In this document: piece by piece, positions 24,701-35,226 of the stretch
Position numbering within the stretch: the stretch's first letter is position 1
How the letters are laid out: each line of letters begins with the position of its first letter
Assembly: GCF_000226115.1 (NCBI RefSeq)
Contig: NC_016457.1
Coordinates: 5,828,001 to 5,892,000 of the forward strand
Source: Thermothielavioides terrestris NRRL 8126
Taxonomy: Eukaryota; Ascomycota; Sordariomycetes; Sordariales; Chaetomiaceae
Length of the DNA: 64,000 nt
Reading direction: 5' to 3'
Translations under genes and position numbers: made by a program
Notes under the pieces: generated by a model
What the model saw: the letters and a program-made list of their open reading frames with translations, nothing else
What the model was told of the DNA's origin: nothing
Database searches by the model: none

Positions 24701-25007
24701 CAATCCACGCATCGCTACTGTATGCACGTGGGCCAGTACGGAGCCCCTGGCATACCAGCAGGATATGTAGGTAGTCCATGTGGTGTAGACGATGCATGTA
24801 CCAGCTCACAGTCCAGATGCAAACAAGATAGACACGCATGCAAGGCGTGGCGGCGTATCTAAATAAAGACGGAGGATCTGACGGCCAAGACCTGGGCCGG
24901 CCACGTTCCCGCAAGCTGGTCCTGCGGTTCCAGCCCGCTTGCAGCTGGGCTGGAAAGACGAGAAAAACACGGGCTTGGCGGAACGGCGTAGCAGTTTCAA
25001 GTAGATG
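21742..25007. other. GC-rich intergenic stretch, no supported gene
   Basis: About 3.3 kb downstream of the 478-aa gene. Short overlapping open frames on both strands have no recognisable features. A TATTTAAA at about 22843 is followed by an ATG with only 48 codons, too little to call. The first few hundred bases are presumably 3' UTR of the upstream gene. Confidence 0.45.
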
Positions 25008-25383
25008 TTAAAGAGGTCCCGCCAAGACTAATTTCGGCCAATTGTCGGCAATGTTTTTATAGCGTCAGTACCCCGCCAAGACCGCTAAGGGGTTTACGCT
25101 ATCGCCAAGGGTTAGTTCGCCAGGGGTACGGGAGGCGGCGCTAGCCCCCCGCTAGTTAGGGTTTAGGTTAATAGTTAGGATTCGGGTTAAGGTTAGAGTG
25201 TAGGTTAACCTTGTTTTCTTTTTTTTCGATTTAGTTGAAGTTTTACGAAGTTGTTGCTATAAGTCTTTATAATTCTTCGTTGTTGATGTTGCTCTAAGTC
25301 GTCGTAGCCCTGCTTACTCTATGGCGATTGTAAATATTTGTAAGCGGTAGTCTCCGAAATTAGTTTTGGCGGGACCTCTTTAA
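25008..25383. mobile_element. MITE-like element with 30-base terminal inverted repeats
   Basis: TTAAAGAGGTCCCGCC...ATTTCGG at 25008-25037 is the reverse complement of 25354-25383 with one mismatch, giving a 376-base non-coding element. The ends include TTAA, so the duplication could be TTAA (piggyBac-like) or TA (Tc1/mariner-like); the sequence alone does not decide. The interior is unlike the flanks: a GC-rich part with CCGCCAAG repeats, then a G/T-rich run of GTTAGGGTTTAGGTTAA-type motifs (about 25155-25210) resembling degenerate telomere repeats, then AT-rich sequence. No ORF of useful size. Confidence 0.75.
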
Positions 25384-25575
25384 CGACGACCGTTTGACGA
25401 GAAGGCATCTATGTAAGGGCTGCAAGGTTCGTGGTTGGTTGCCGTTTTATAGTGGGATGTCTGGGTATGAACCATTACTATCAGATAGCAGGGGCAATGT
25501 TGAAGACCAGGCTTGGCGGTCATTGCTAGGGAGCATAACCACTTAACAAATATGAACTTCCCTACCTATATAGAA

Positions 25576-26140
25576 CGACCCCCTTAAATCTACTACGTAG
25601 ATTCCTTATTTCCACTACTCACCAACGATGGTCTATGCGCACCCACCAATCACCAACGAACTGCTCCCTAGGCTAACCACCTCGTGTTGGAAACACTAGC
25701 TCGTAGGGGAAATATTGCCCGCCTTGACCGCCTAACTGCCTACTTAGCTAAGCCTCTAAGCAGCTAAGTCACATGACAATAATCTTATCGATAAGACCTC
25801 TTATCGATAAGAGACTTATTTAGTTAGCTAAGCCTCTAAGTAGCTAGGTCACGTGACAATAGTCTTATCGATAAGACCTCTTATCGATAAGAGATTTATT
25901 TGGTTAATACCTAACATAGCTCTTTCTCCGTCTTTGTAAATGCTCTCTCCTTTGGTAAGCAACGTAGCCGTTGACCGTTTGAATCTCTCAACAGTTCCTA
26001 TCGCGATTCCTGTTGTGGCATGTCAGCTAGGGAGCGAGATGACACTTCCAAGGTTGTTGCCAAGTTTTGGTGGGTGCGCACGGACCGTCCCTGGTGAATA
26101 GTGGAAATAAGGAATCTGCTTAGTGGATTTAAGGGGGTCG
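25576..26140. mobile_element. MITE-like element with about 74-base inverted arms
   Basis: The arm at 25576-25649 (starting CGACCCCCTTAAATC, later CCTTATTTCCACTA and GCGCACCCACCA) is the imperfect reverse complement of 26067-26140. The 565-base element has no ORF of size; its centre holds an 80-base tandem duplication described separately. Flanks share only loose similarity (ACTTCC...TA), so no target duplication is assigned. It is non-autonomous and the transposase family is unknown. Confidence 0.75.
25746..25905. repeat. 80-base tandem duplication carrying palindromic GATAAG sites
   Basis: 25746-25825 and 25826-25905 are adjacent copies of an 80-base unit differing at a few positions, nearly all transitions. 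Each unit holds two perfect 12-base palindromes CTTATCGATAAG (25784-25795, 25800-25811; 25864-25875, 25880-25891), i.e. four palindromes and eight GATAAG half-sites. Each unit also has GTCACRTGAC, a complete palindrome GTCACGTGAC in unit 2 (25848-25857). GATAAG is the core recognised by fungal GATA factors such as AreA/NIT2, and CACGTG is a bHLH site; whether either protein binds here is inference. Confidence 0.8.
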
Positions 26141-28847
26141 CGTATGGAAGTGCAGTACTCGCCGCACACAGCAGTCCGGATTCAGTGCTCCGGACGGAGT
26201 ATGGTATAAATGCTCAGCCAGTAACGTTATTACCTATGGACAGCCCGGAAGGATGATCCCCCCTTTTGCAAGTGGCTTGGACCAGGCTGTTTCAAGCGAA
26301 TTGCCTGCCGCCGCCGTGCCCCTTATTTCAGGGGCTGTTGAGAGAGAGCCTGCCGCACGGACCCCGCGCAACCTGAGGGAGGCTGGTGGTCACTCCACAG
26401 AAGCTGCCTGGAGCAACAAGACCTGCACATCAAGATTGCGCAGGGTGTTCTCGTGTTCCCTCCAGGATTCCGAAACGCAATGCTTCGATCTGGTCTCCAA
26501 CGACGGGGCCCGGGCGGGCACCTCACCCTTCCTTGCGGGGACCCATGTCCTTAGTGCTGCCAGGAGGAGGCCAGGGAGTTTGCAAATCTTGGTGGAGTCG
26601 GGGCGGTGTTGGTTCCGGGAAAACCCTCTCCAGCCGCATGGATCGCAATTTGGAACAACCTCTGTCGTCAATGCAATGAGGCGAAGGGCCGTTTGATGAT
26701 AAGAACCGGAAAAGGGCGAAGGGAGGAAATGGAGTGCGGTCGTCGAGGTACGGTTTCCCTGGAAACTCTTGTTGGAACGGGAGCTGGAGGCGTGGTCTGG
26801 CAGAAGCTCGCTTCATGTCATGGGCCAACAAAGGCAGGCCGGTTTCGACGCGAAACACAAATAACTAAGGTAACTAGAATACCTTACTGTGTATTCCGTC
26901 AATTTACCGCGAGTTAACTCTTTCCAGTGTTGGGACAAGGCAGCGCCGCCCGAGAATAATGGCGCCTGATTAGTCACTCGGACACTTAAAAATCCAAAAA
27001 TCGGCTGGAGATTCCGGCACAACGGGAGTGGTCAATATTGGTTGTTGTGGTTCGGCACGGAGAGCGAGCTGCTCTTGCCGATGCAATTTCTGTTCGTGTG
27101 CCAAAAACAACTTGCAAGCTGCAAGCAGATTCGCCCAGGTGACCGGGGCCCCTCGAGCTGTCGAGCCTGACCATCTGATCTCCTCCTGTTGTTGACGCTC
27201 ATTGGCCTGCTCCTGACCAGGCAGGCACAGCTTCTAGCCCAATTCGGCTTGGACACTGTTGAGCTGGCAGCTCTTGAGCGTCCCGAGCCACAATGCCCGA
27301 GAGCAGGATCAGGCTGTCAGCTAACAGATTGCGTGCCGTTTTCCTCTTCTAGACTGTTAGCTGTGGGAATTTGCCTGTTTAGCCGCTGCGTACCAAGCGC
27401 CCGCGCCGCTTATGTCATCCTTCAATTAACGCGCATCTCGCGCGTGCTCATTGGCCGATCTGCTTCGCTCGGGCAACTCACGGGCTCTCATTGATCCAGC
27501 GTGGCAGCCACCTGCCAGGGCGGGCACACACACCCATTTTGTCATTCTGTTGTCCCCGCAGGGCTCCTCTGTGCAATCACAGTGGCCTCCTATCCGCTGG
27601 GCCCTTGCTCGCGACAGGTTCCCCTGCCGCACTCCCCCTGCCACCCAGCCAGTCATGTCGCTCCTTGCCGCTTCCTGGCCCACTCCATTCGCTTTCCTCC
27701 TCCGCCCCGCCCGTGCTCCAAGTCTCCATTGGGCCAGCCTTTCATCTCTCGCTTCTTTCGAAGCCCTCGTTCCTCCCTCCACTTCCCCCCTTCCCTCTGC
27801 ATCACCAGCACAGCAAACCTTCCTTTTCGCCTTCCCTCTTCCTCCCTTCGTGGTGCGTCCCTGTGTCGTTGCCGTCGTTGTCCAGCTACCTGTCATAATT
27901 TTTGGTTCGACAGCCAGAATTCAGGCCACGCGTTCTCTCGACCGACTCCACCAATCTCAATCACAAAAAAAAGGAGGAAAGAAAAAAGAGCAATAAGAGG
28001 CATTCGGAAAGCCCTCGGCAGAACATCCTTTTTAATCCTTGTATTCTATTCGGCACCATTTTTGATTTCGTTTCGCCTTCATCTGCAAGCCTGGGCTTGA
28101 CCGCTCGAATTCCAGCTTCGATACGGACACGAGCGCTTAATTCTCCGAGTCCCTCAGCTTTGGTTGGTCTGCGCGACCGAGACCCCCGAGGCCCGCATCA
28201 CCGACCTTGTTTCTTCGCCAATTTGGGGAGCCACTGCTCAACAGCGCGAGTCTGCCTGGAGCTGGCGCGGTTGTCAATTTCTTCATCCCTTCTGTGACGC
28301 GCTTCGAACAGCACAAAGGGTGCCGCGACCGTCCCGGAAGTGGGACCCCGAGGAACCCTCGAGCCGTTTTCGCATCGCCCATCGCCACCCCAGCGTGCCG
28401 TTGCAGGCAGGAAGCTGCGTCATTTCACCCCATCGAGCGAGTCAACGCCTTCCTTTCACCGGCTTCGAAGGACAACTGAATTCACCGAGTCTTTCCTTCC
28501 ACTCCGCCTCGTTGGTTTCGATCGCTTCGTCGCTCCCTCGGGCCCCACTGTCTCTACGACGCATCGTCAATATCTTCGAGCATTTTGCGCAACCGATTGT
28601 TCTTTCGCGTCGCCGGTTATTTCAGCTTTCGTCATTGGAAAACAACATTATCGCATCATCGCTTTCGGTCTCTGAGAGAGACGTTATAGAGTCCGTCGTC
28701 GTCGGAAGCCAGGCGTTTGAGGACGCTTTCGCCGCGACAGTTTGCATCAGTACTTTCTAATTTTCAGGCATAGCCAATTTCGCCTGTTTTCCCTTGCAGG
28801 GCCTGCCGCATTTCGTTTGAGGACCGTTGAGCGCCGATCCCATCGCC
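26141..28847. other. Intergenic region and probable promoter/leader of the 28848 gene
   Basis: About 2.7 kb. A TATAAA at 26205-26210 lies 43 bases upstream of an ATG (26253) opening a 147-codon frame to 26696 with no recognisable domain; I do not call it a gene. From about 27640 to 27860 the + strand is strongly pyrimidine-rich (TCC/CTTCC runs), a common feature of filamentous-fungal promoters, and is followed by a long leader. Branch-like CTAAT and acceptors TTTTCAG (28767) and TTGCAG (28799) just before the coding start suggest a 5' UTR intron, but I could not fix a donor. Confidence 0.5.
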
Positions 28848-30623
28848 ATGGACGCTGCCAGTCTCGCCCGGATGTCTCATACTCCTCCGTTCAACCAAGC
28901 CCACGGCCTGACTATGGGCTCTGGCCTAGCCTCGCGCCGGGGCGGCCAGAACATCAAGCCGCTTTCGTTCGAAGCGCTTAAGTCCCCGACCGAGCGGGAC
29001 AATGGGCTCCCGACTCCTCGCACCAGCCGGTCTCATTTACTGGCCGGGTTGCGCACGGCTCCCAAGTCCGCGACTGCGACGAGCTTCCCAAACCTCCCAT
29101 CCCCGACGACGGTCGCGCCGCAGGCTCGGAACCGCAACTCGATGGCGCCCGGCATGTACGAAAACGCCAGCGTGTACAACGGACCTAAGACGTCGATGCC
29201 GCGCTTCGCTGCCCAGCAACAGCCGCAGCAGCAGGCCTACAATCCGATGGCGCCGTTCAACCAGCAGTACACGGCCGAACAGATTCTGGCGCCCCCGCAG
29301 CTCGAGTTGGACGAGGCTCCGGAGGGCATGGACCCTAACCTGCACGCCCGGCTTGTGTACACCAATGCCTACCTGTCGGAGCAGCAGCAGCGGCTGCAAC
29401 AGCAGCTGAGAGCGCTCCAGGCTGCTGCGAAGCAGTTCCAGGGACTGACCCTCCGCGGCCAACCCCAGATGATGGCCCAGGCTTATCCGGCCGTGTACCA
29501 GCAGCAGCTGCAGAATGTCCAGGCCATGATGACCCCGGCCACGCCCCAGCCGAGCATCTACACGGTCTACGATCCGGTCACGGGCCAGCCCACCCTGTAC
29601 ATGGACCAGAGTCATGCCCAGGCTCAGGCTCAGGCGCAAGCTCAGGCACAAGCTCAGGCACAGGCGCAGGCCCAGCTCAGCGCCCAGCTCAGCGCCCAGC
29701 TTCACGCGCAGCTCAATGCCCAGCTCGTCAACCAGGCCCAGCTGGCCAACGCGTATGCGAACGCGCATCAAGCCACCGTCGGCACTCCCAGTCTGCAGGT
29801 TTCCCCTCCGCCTTCGGATGCTCACAAGACAGGATTCCGGATCCCATCGCCGCCGCGTCAGGTCGACTCTCCCGGAGAGAGCACCAGCCCTCTGCCGCCG
29901 CCGTCCGCCAACGCATTCCGCAGGAGCCACAAGAAGACTCCGTCGCTGTCCAGCGGCAACAAGGCCCAGCTCTCGATTGCGACGAATGAGGAGCCGCCCA
30001 GGTCTGCGGGACCCAAAACTGCTTCGTTTCCGCTCACGCCTGTGACTGCCGGCTATGGACCTGGTCAAGGCCGAGCTGGCGAGCACCCCGTTCGCCAGCC
30101 TCGCAATCCTCCGTCGCTGGACGAGCTCCTGTCCAAGCCGACAGCCAAGCACGAGGGCAGCAAGAACTTCGTTGCTCGCACCCGGCGCTCGGCCATCAAC
30201 AACCTGGTCCGGGCGGGCCTCGAGAGACGCAAGGAGGCGCGGAGCTCTGGAAGCATCAGCCCCAATTCCGAGAGCACCGAGGAACTGGTCGAGACGCCTA
30301 TGACGGATAATGATAGCGATTCTGGCCGGAGCGGCTCTGGCAGCCTGATTGACCGCGATGATGCCGAGTGCAGCCTGCCTAGCTCGAGGACCAGCACGGG
30401 CAGCTGGGGCGCCATCGGATCTGACCGCCCGGGCTCCCGTCAGAAGGCCGATCGTAACAGCGTTGACAGCGCACCCTCGGATTCTGAGAGCGCACGGGAG
30501 CCGGGCAGTTTCGCCAGCCTGCTCAAGAACAGCAACTCGGGCGCCAAGAATGAGGGCGAAGTTCAGCGGAAGGCGCCCAGGCTCGTTCTCACTAGCGCCG
30601 AGAAGCGCAAGCTGGCTGTCTAG
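28848..30623 (+). CDS. Hypothetical Gln/Ala-rich, largely disordered protein, 591 aa
   Basis: Intron-free ORF. The start is the ATG at 28848 in a good context (CATCGCCATGG); the frame extends upstream only through a TTG. The N terminus (residues 1-80) contains KPLSFEALKSP and PTPRTSRSHLLAGLRTAPKS, which look like conserved short motifs. Residues about 130-230 are Gln-rich with a likely coiled coil (YLSEQQQRLQQQLRALQ). Residues 257-297 form an (Ala-Gln)n run passing into AQLS/AQLH/AQLN repeats, encoded by a hexamer-like CAGGCT/CAGGCA tandem. The rest is Ser/Pro-rich with a basic patch (RRSAINNLVRAGLERRKEA) and ends APRLVLTSAEKRKLAV. No catalytic domain; a scaffold, RNA-associated or regulatory role is possible but not shown. 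I do not recognise an orthologue with certainty. Confidence 0.8.
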   Translation: MDAASLARMSHTPPFNQAHGLTMGSGLASRRGGQNIKPLSFEALKSPTERDNGLPTPRTSRSHLLAGLRTAPKSATATSFPNLPSPTTVAPQARNRNSMAPGMYENASVYNGPKTSMPRFAAQQQPQQQAYNPMAPFNQQYTAEQILAPPQLELDEAPEGMDPNLHARLVYTNAYLSEQQQRLQQQLRALQAAAKQFQGLTLRGQPQMMAQAYPAVYQQQLQNVQAMMTPATPQPSIYTVYDPVTGQPTLYMDQSHAQAQAQAQAQAQAQAQAQAQLSAQLSAQLHAQLNAQLVNQAQLANAYANAHQATVGTPSLQVSPPPSDAHKTGFRIPSPPRQVDSPGESTSPLPPPSANAFRRSHKKTPSLSSGNKAQLSIATNEEPPRSAGPKTASFPLTPVTAGYGPGQGRAGEHPVRQPRNPPSLDELLSKPTAKHEGSKNFVARTRRSAINNLVRAGLERRKEARSSGSISPNSESTEELVETPMTDNDSDSGRSGSGSLIDRDDAECSLPSSRTSTGSWGAIGSDRPGSRQKADRNSVDSAPSDSESAREPGSFASLLKNSNSGAKNEGEVQRKAPRLVLTSAEKRKLAV

Positions 30624-32357
30624 GCATCGATGAGAATCTGGGGCGGTGGGCGCGGGTGACGTTTCTCTTACGCTAATTCACGATTATGCCCATGTTTCTT
30701 GCTTCGACGTCGCGATGGAGGTGCTTTTCCCCAGCGCTGGGTTGCAGTGCTTCCTCCGAGGCTGGGAATGGACCTCCGGCGCGGCATTCCGAAAGTTTCT
30801 TCTGACCTTCTCGATACGACCGGGACCTGACGTACGACATCCGGTTTACGTTTGGGATTCCTGCTTCTCTTCTTCTGCCTTTTTTTTGTTCTACCTTGCG
30901 TGGTATAACTGGTTTGGTTTTGGGGTTGCATTTCTTGGGACAAGTGGCTTAAGTCTCCGGCTTCGATTCTCGACGACATGGAGTCCTTGCCGACTCATTC
31001 CTTCCGACAGGCTTCTTTGTGTGAAGGTTCAACTTCGGCCGACCGGGCCCTTCGATTCTTACGGTCCTTTTACCGGCACTCATGACAATCTGACCTATCG
31101 CGTCTGACTGCGATGTTTTTATTTCCCCCTTCTGCTGGCTTGGGAACAGGCAGCCCAGAGCTTGTTGTTCGGCGGGTTTTGGAGCATGGGATAAGGGATA
31201 TCGGCCGTATGAGCGGGGGATGAATGGGTCGCCGGGATCCAGAGTGTTTCTGGGGAACAGAAGACAGGGGCACATCAAGACCGGTCTTTTAGTGCTCGTC
31301 GTCGGCCTGGCAGTGATTTCAGGTGTTCGCGTTGCGATCCCTTTGCGATGATGAGGTGCTGGGAAGGATCCAGGTACGCAATAGGCGACAAACCGATGGG
31401 ACAGGGCACTTTGCGGTGCCTTCCAACACGGATTACCATTCGGCTTGGTAGGAGAGGGGCATGCCGAGGTGTCGAAAGACGTTCAGATAGCTAGAGCTAG
31501 CTACCCTGGTTAGTCTCCCATTCTATGTGCATCATTGCCTGGTCCTGGTAGCTCTGTGTCGCTGCGGGCTGTGTCATGGTGTCCAAGCGTGAAGCATCCG
31601 TCAATTCCTTCGTGCGAGATATCCCTCAATCGCAACTGCTTTACGCAGCAGCTTTTGGTATTGTGAGGGGTTTATGCCTGATCTCGCTCGCAAGTCACTA
31701 GCGCGCTGCTTACCCTGGGGATCACAGCCAGCAATGCTGCTGTTGCAGCGGGTAGGTTGGCTGCCCGATGAGCAACCGACTTCGTGGAAGAGATGGCTCT
31801 CAAGTCTTGACATCATAGGGGAACATCGGCCTTCGGGCTTAGTCGCCGATGAGTCATTGCCGAAAAGCGCGGTGTCGTTAGGTGCAGGGGAGGTGAGCCG
31901 GGAGACTCAGTGTACGGGGCCGGCGCTGAGCTCCGGCAGGGAGGGTGGACCTTCTCCGCACGCCACGCGGCGTCTCTGCCGACGCCGGCGATGGCCAAGT
32001 TACACAGTAGTACTAGGACTAGCGCCGAAGGCTGTCGTCATTTCTGTTTTCCCGGTGACGAGGAGGGGTTCGGATTGCAAATCGCCGGTAAACCCGAGCC
32101 AGTTCGGTGTTTTTAACCTCTCCCCTCCCGGAGCCCCAAACCCCCCTTTCGGTCTGTTCGCCCCCATCCGTCTGCAGCGTACGTACGATCCCGGCGCTGT
32201 CTAGCATATCCCTAACCGACTTGCAGCACGCACCCTGCCTGTCATCCACTCTCCACCACCAAATCGCTCCCATCACCCCTCACCAACTCGACGACGACCA
32301 CGACCACCACAACAACCACAACCCGGAATCACCCCCGCACCCGCCCACCCCATCACC
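30624..32357. other. 3' flank of the 591-aa gene and promoter of the reductase gene
   Basis: About 1.7 kb with no supported gene. The first part is likely 3' UTR. The last about 200 bases before 32358 are rich in CA and CCA (ACCACAACAACCACAAC), typical of a fungal leader, and run straight into CATCACCATG. Confidence 0.45.
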
Positions 32358-33597
32358 ATGTCCCGCCCGCGCGTCATCCTCGGCCTGATGACCTTCGGCC
32401 CGGACGAGGCGGCCGGCGCGCGCGTGACGGACCCGGCGGCGTTCACGCAGGTGCTGGACCGCTTCCAGGCGCGCGGCTACGGCGAGGTCGACACGGCGCG
32501 CACGTACGTCGGCGGGCGGCAGGAAGGCTGCACGCGCGCGGCGGGCTGGCGCGAGCGCGGGCTGCGCCTCGCCACCAAGGTCCGCTATCCCGCTGCCGGC
32601 GGGGAGAACACGGCCGAGGGCGTGCGGGAGTCGGTCGCGGCTAGTTTAAGGGAGTTGGGGTTGGACGGGGTGGAGGGGGGGAAGGTGGATATTTTGTATT
32701 TGCATGCTGCGGTGGGTTTTTTCTTTTCTTTTCTTTTCTTTTCTTTTCTTTTCTTTTCTTTTCTTTTCTTTTCTTTTCTTTTCTTTTCTTTTCTTTTCTT
32801 TTCTTTTCTTTTCTTTTCTTTCTTTCTTTCATTTTTTCTTTGCCTTCTGGCTTCTTTTTCTTTTAATTTATCAAGCAAATACTGACGAGGAGCCGGACCA
32901 GGACCGCGCAACGCCCTTCGCCGAGACGCTCCGCGCCATTAACGAGCTGCACCAGGCCGGCAAGTTCGTCCGGTTCGGCCTGTCCAACTTCACGGCCTTC
33001 GAGGTGGCCGAGATCGTCATGACGTGCAAGTACAACGGCTGGGTGCGCCCGACGGTCTACCAGGCCATGTACAACGCCATCACGCGCGCCATCGAGCCCG
33101 AGCTGGTCGTCGCCTGCCGCCGCTACGGCCTCGACATCGTCGTCTACAACCCGATCGCCGGCGGCCTGTTCTCGGGCAAGATCAAGTCCAAGGACATGGT
33201 CCCCGCCGAGGGCCGGTTCAGCGACAAGGCGGCCTCGGGCCGCATGTACCGCGACCGCTACTACCGTGACTCCACCTTCCGGGCGCTGCAGGTGGTCGAG
33301 CAGGCCGTCGAGAAGGCCGGGCTGACCATGATCGAGACGGCGCTGCGGTGGGTGGTGCACCACTCGGCGCTCCGGGTCACCGACGGCAACGACGGCGTCA
33401 TCATCGGCGTGTCGAGCCTCGAGCAGCTCGAGGCCAACCTGACCGACCTCGAGAAGGGCCCGCTGCCGGACGAGGTCGTCCGCGCGCTGGACGAGGCCTG
33501 GGCCATCAACAAGGCTGACGCGCCCGTCTACTGGCACAAGGAGCTCAAGTACACGTACGACACGCGCGAGGCCCTGTTTGGCGCGGGGGCCCAGTAG
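32358..33597 (+). CDS. Aldo-keto reductase, AKR7 (aflatoxin aldehyde reductase)-like, 349 aa, two exons
   Basis: NADPH-dependent reductase of aldehydes and dialdehydes, presumably cytosolic. Exon 1 is 32358-32711 (118 codons) and exon 2 is 32902-33597. The proposed intron starts GTGGGT at 32712 and ends CAG at 32901, with branch site CTGAC at 32882-32886; both exons are in phase and the joined text LYLHA-A-DRATPF fits the family. The catalytic tetrad is visible: Asp45 and Tyr50 (DTARTY), Lys74 (ATKV) and His116 (LYLH). Exon 2 carries FVRFGLSNFTAFEVAEI, WVRPTVYQAMYN, DIVVYNPIAGGLFSGK and the cofactor-loop-like VIIGVSSLEQLEANL. Length is normal. The intron is filled by a TTTTC microsatellite. 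Alternative acceptors at 32889 or 32892 exist, the latter adding three residues in frame. The donor GTGGGT is weak, so the exact junction needs cDNA. Substrate is not inferable. Confidence 0.9.
32717..32832. repeat. (TTTTC)n microsatellite inside the reductase intron
   Basis: About 20 nearly perfect TTTTC units, ending in a few TTTC units, fill more than half of a 190-base intron. Strand composition is completely pyrimidine on +. The open frames that cross it (Phe/Ser/Leu or Lys/Glu/Arg repeats) are artefacts of the repeat. Confidence 0.95.
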
Positions 33598-35226
33598 GCT
33601 GCCATTGACTTGCCGTCGTGGAGGGCAAAAGACACTGAACGTCAGTCCTTGTGGGATGGGCAGCAAGCGTGCAACTCTCGTAGGGAAGCTCGTCGACATC
33701 CGTTTGCCTGTCGATGGCAGCTCCCGGGTTGTCTGAGCTTTATCACGCCGGAGGTCACTGAAGGACAGGTGATGGGCAACCAATATGAGCGATGAAGGTC
33801 TTGGACTGTTCTGTCCCAACGCCCTCGGGATCTGGGCAACAAGCCGAGCATGGTGGTCCTTTGCGCAGTTGCTTGGCCCTGACGCCCAGCGAAAACACAC
33901 TCTCCTTGCGTGGTATTTCCGATGACGAAGGAAGCGACAGTTAATTGATAAATTGCAAGCCAGCTGAAGAGAGCAAAGGAGATCTATGTCTATGTCTATG
34001 TCCCATCCACACGCAGATGCCCTGTTGTGAGTCAAGTGACACAAAGGAAAACAGCATTATAGATTCCCGAGTCCAACACCTGTATCTCAAACACAACAAC
34101 CCTCGCTTCTGCCCCTCAAAGAGTCTCCAATCCCAAGGCAAAGCTCCCAGATCTCGCCGCCTCTGCTTCGTTCTCGAGCAGGGAATGCCCGACTCGGGCA
34201 GCCGGGAGCTGAACCGATGGCTTCGTCCTGCGATGATGCTGCGTCAGCAAAACCCCATAAGCTGAATTACCGAGAAGCCAGTCAGTGTCATCTTACCATG
34301 CTAGTTAGTTGGACGCCTGGCCGGAGGAAGGAGTGGGCGACGGCTTGGGTAGGCTGGGCTTCTCGTAGGCACCGCGCTTTTGGTGGGCCCCGGGGAAGGG
34401 GAGAGAGACGGAGGCGGCCGGGCGCATCTTAAGGGCGGTTTGGTTGGATGAAGAGTGACGATTTGAAGCAGGAGGAATCTCGCAGATGATTTTGTTTGTT
34501 GGCTGGGCAAGTGGTGGTCTTGGTGTGACCTGAAGCAGGGCTTGGAGATGGTCCAAATATCTGCAGGAAGTTGGAGATGGAAATCAAACAAGATGACTCC
34601 CGCCTCTGGAAGGATGAGTTGATTTAAGTCTTTGCATCCTGTCAATGCTCACGGACTGACGGAGTTCGCCGCCGCCAGCAATGGGACCGTGGGGACATTG
34701 CGTTTCAACAATAGTCGTTATTCGTTTCGGCCACGCCGACGGACCAACGACGACAAGATGTGAGAATCTCAGAGTTGGGGCTTGCAGAACAACGGCTAGA
34801 TCCGGCCCACAAGTCGAGATACCGGGCGCCTGAGCATAGCAGCCGGGACCCGGGCCACTGGTTCCCAATAAGCTTACCCCTGAACGCCACGTTGTGCGTC
34901 CTGAGACGGCGCTCGCATAGCGGCCACAAGCCGGTGTCATTTGGCGACAGGCACAAAGACGAGCGACGGGAGGGGCCGCCGTGGAGGGATATTTATTGAT
35001 GCTGCTGCGTCCTTGGAAAACAGCCATGTCTCAGCTGGCCGGCTCGGCAAGCGCCCCGGCGCGCCCGGCAGACAAAGAACCTCACCACGTGGGTTGCCCC
35101 TCTAACGGAGAGAACGAACAGGTGACCAGGGTAGTCTCTCATTTCTCACATCAACTATCACTTTCAACCGGTTGTTCCCCCAGCCAATCTCCCACCCGCT
35201 TGCATCGACTGGGTTGCGATGTCCAC
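33598..35226. other. Intergenic stretch between convergent reductase and peroxidase genes
   Basis: About 1.6 kb between two genes that point toward each other, so it should hold both 3' ends. No ORF with recognisable features and no repeat noted other than a short (TATGTC) run near 33987. Confidence 0.5.

Noticed and set aside
25155..25210. Interstitial telomere
   Set aside because: TTAGGG-like words are degenerate, few, and enclosed by MITE inverted repeats.
26253..26696. 147-codon ORF downstream of a TATAAA
   Set aside because: No recognisable protein features and competing frames on the other strand; position alone is not enough.
32585..32911. Lys/Glu/Arg and Phe/Ser/Leu repeat proteins across the TTTTC tract
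   Set aside because: Pure translation of a microsatellite within an intron of the reductase gene.
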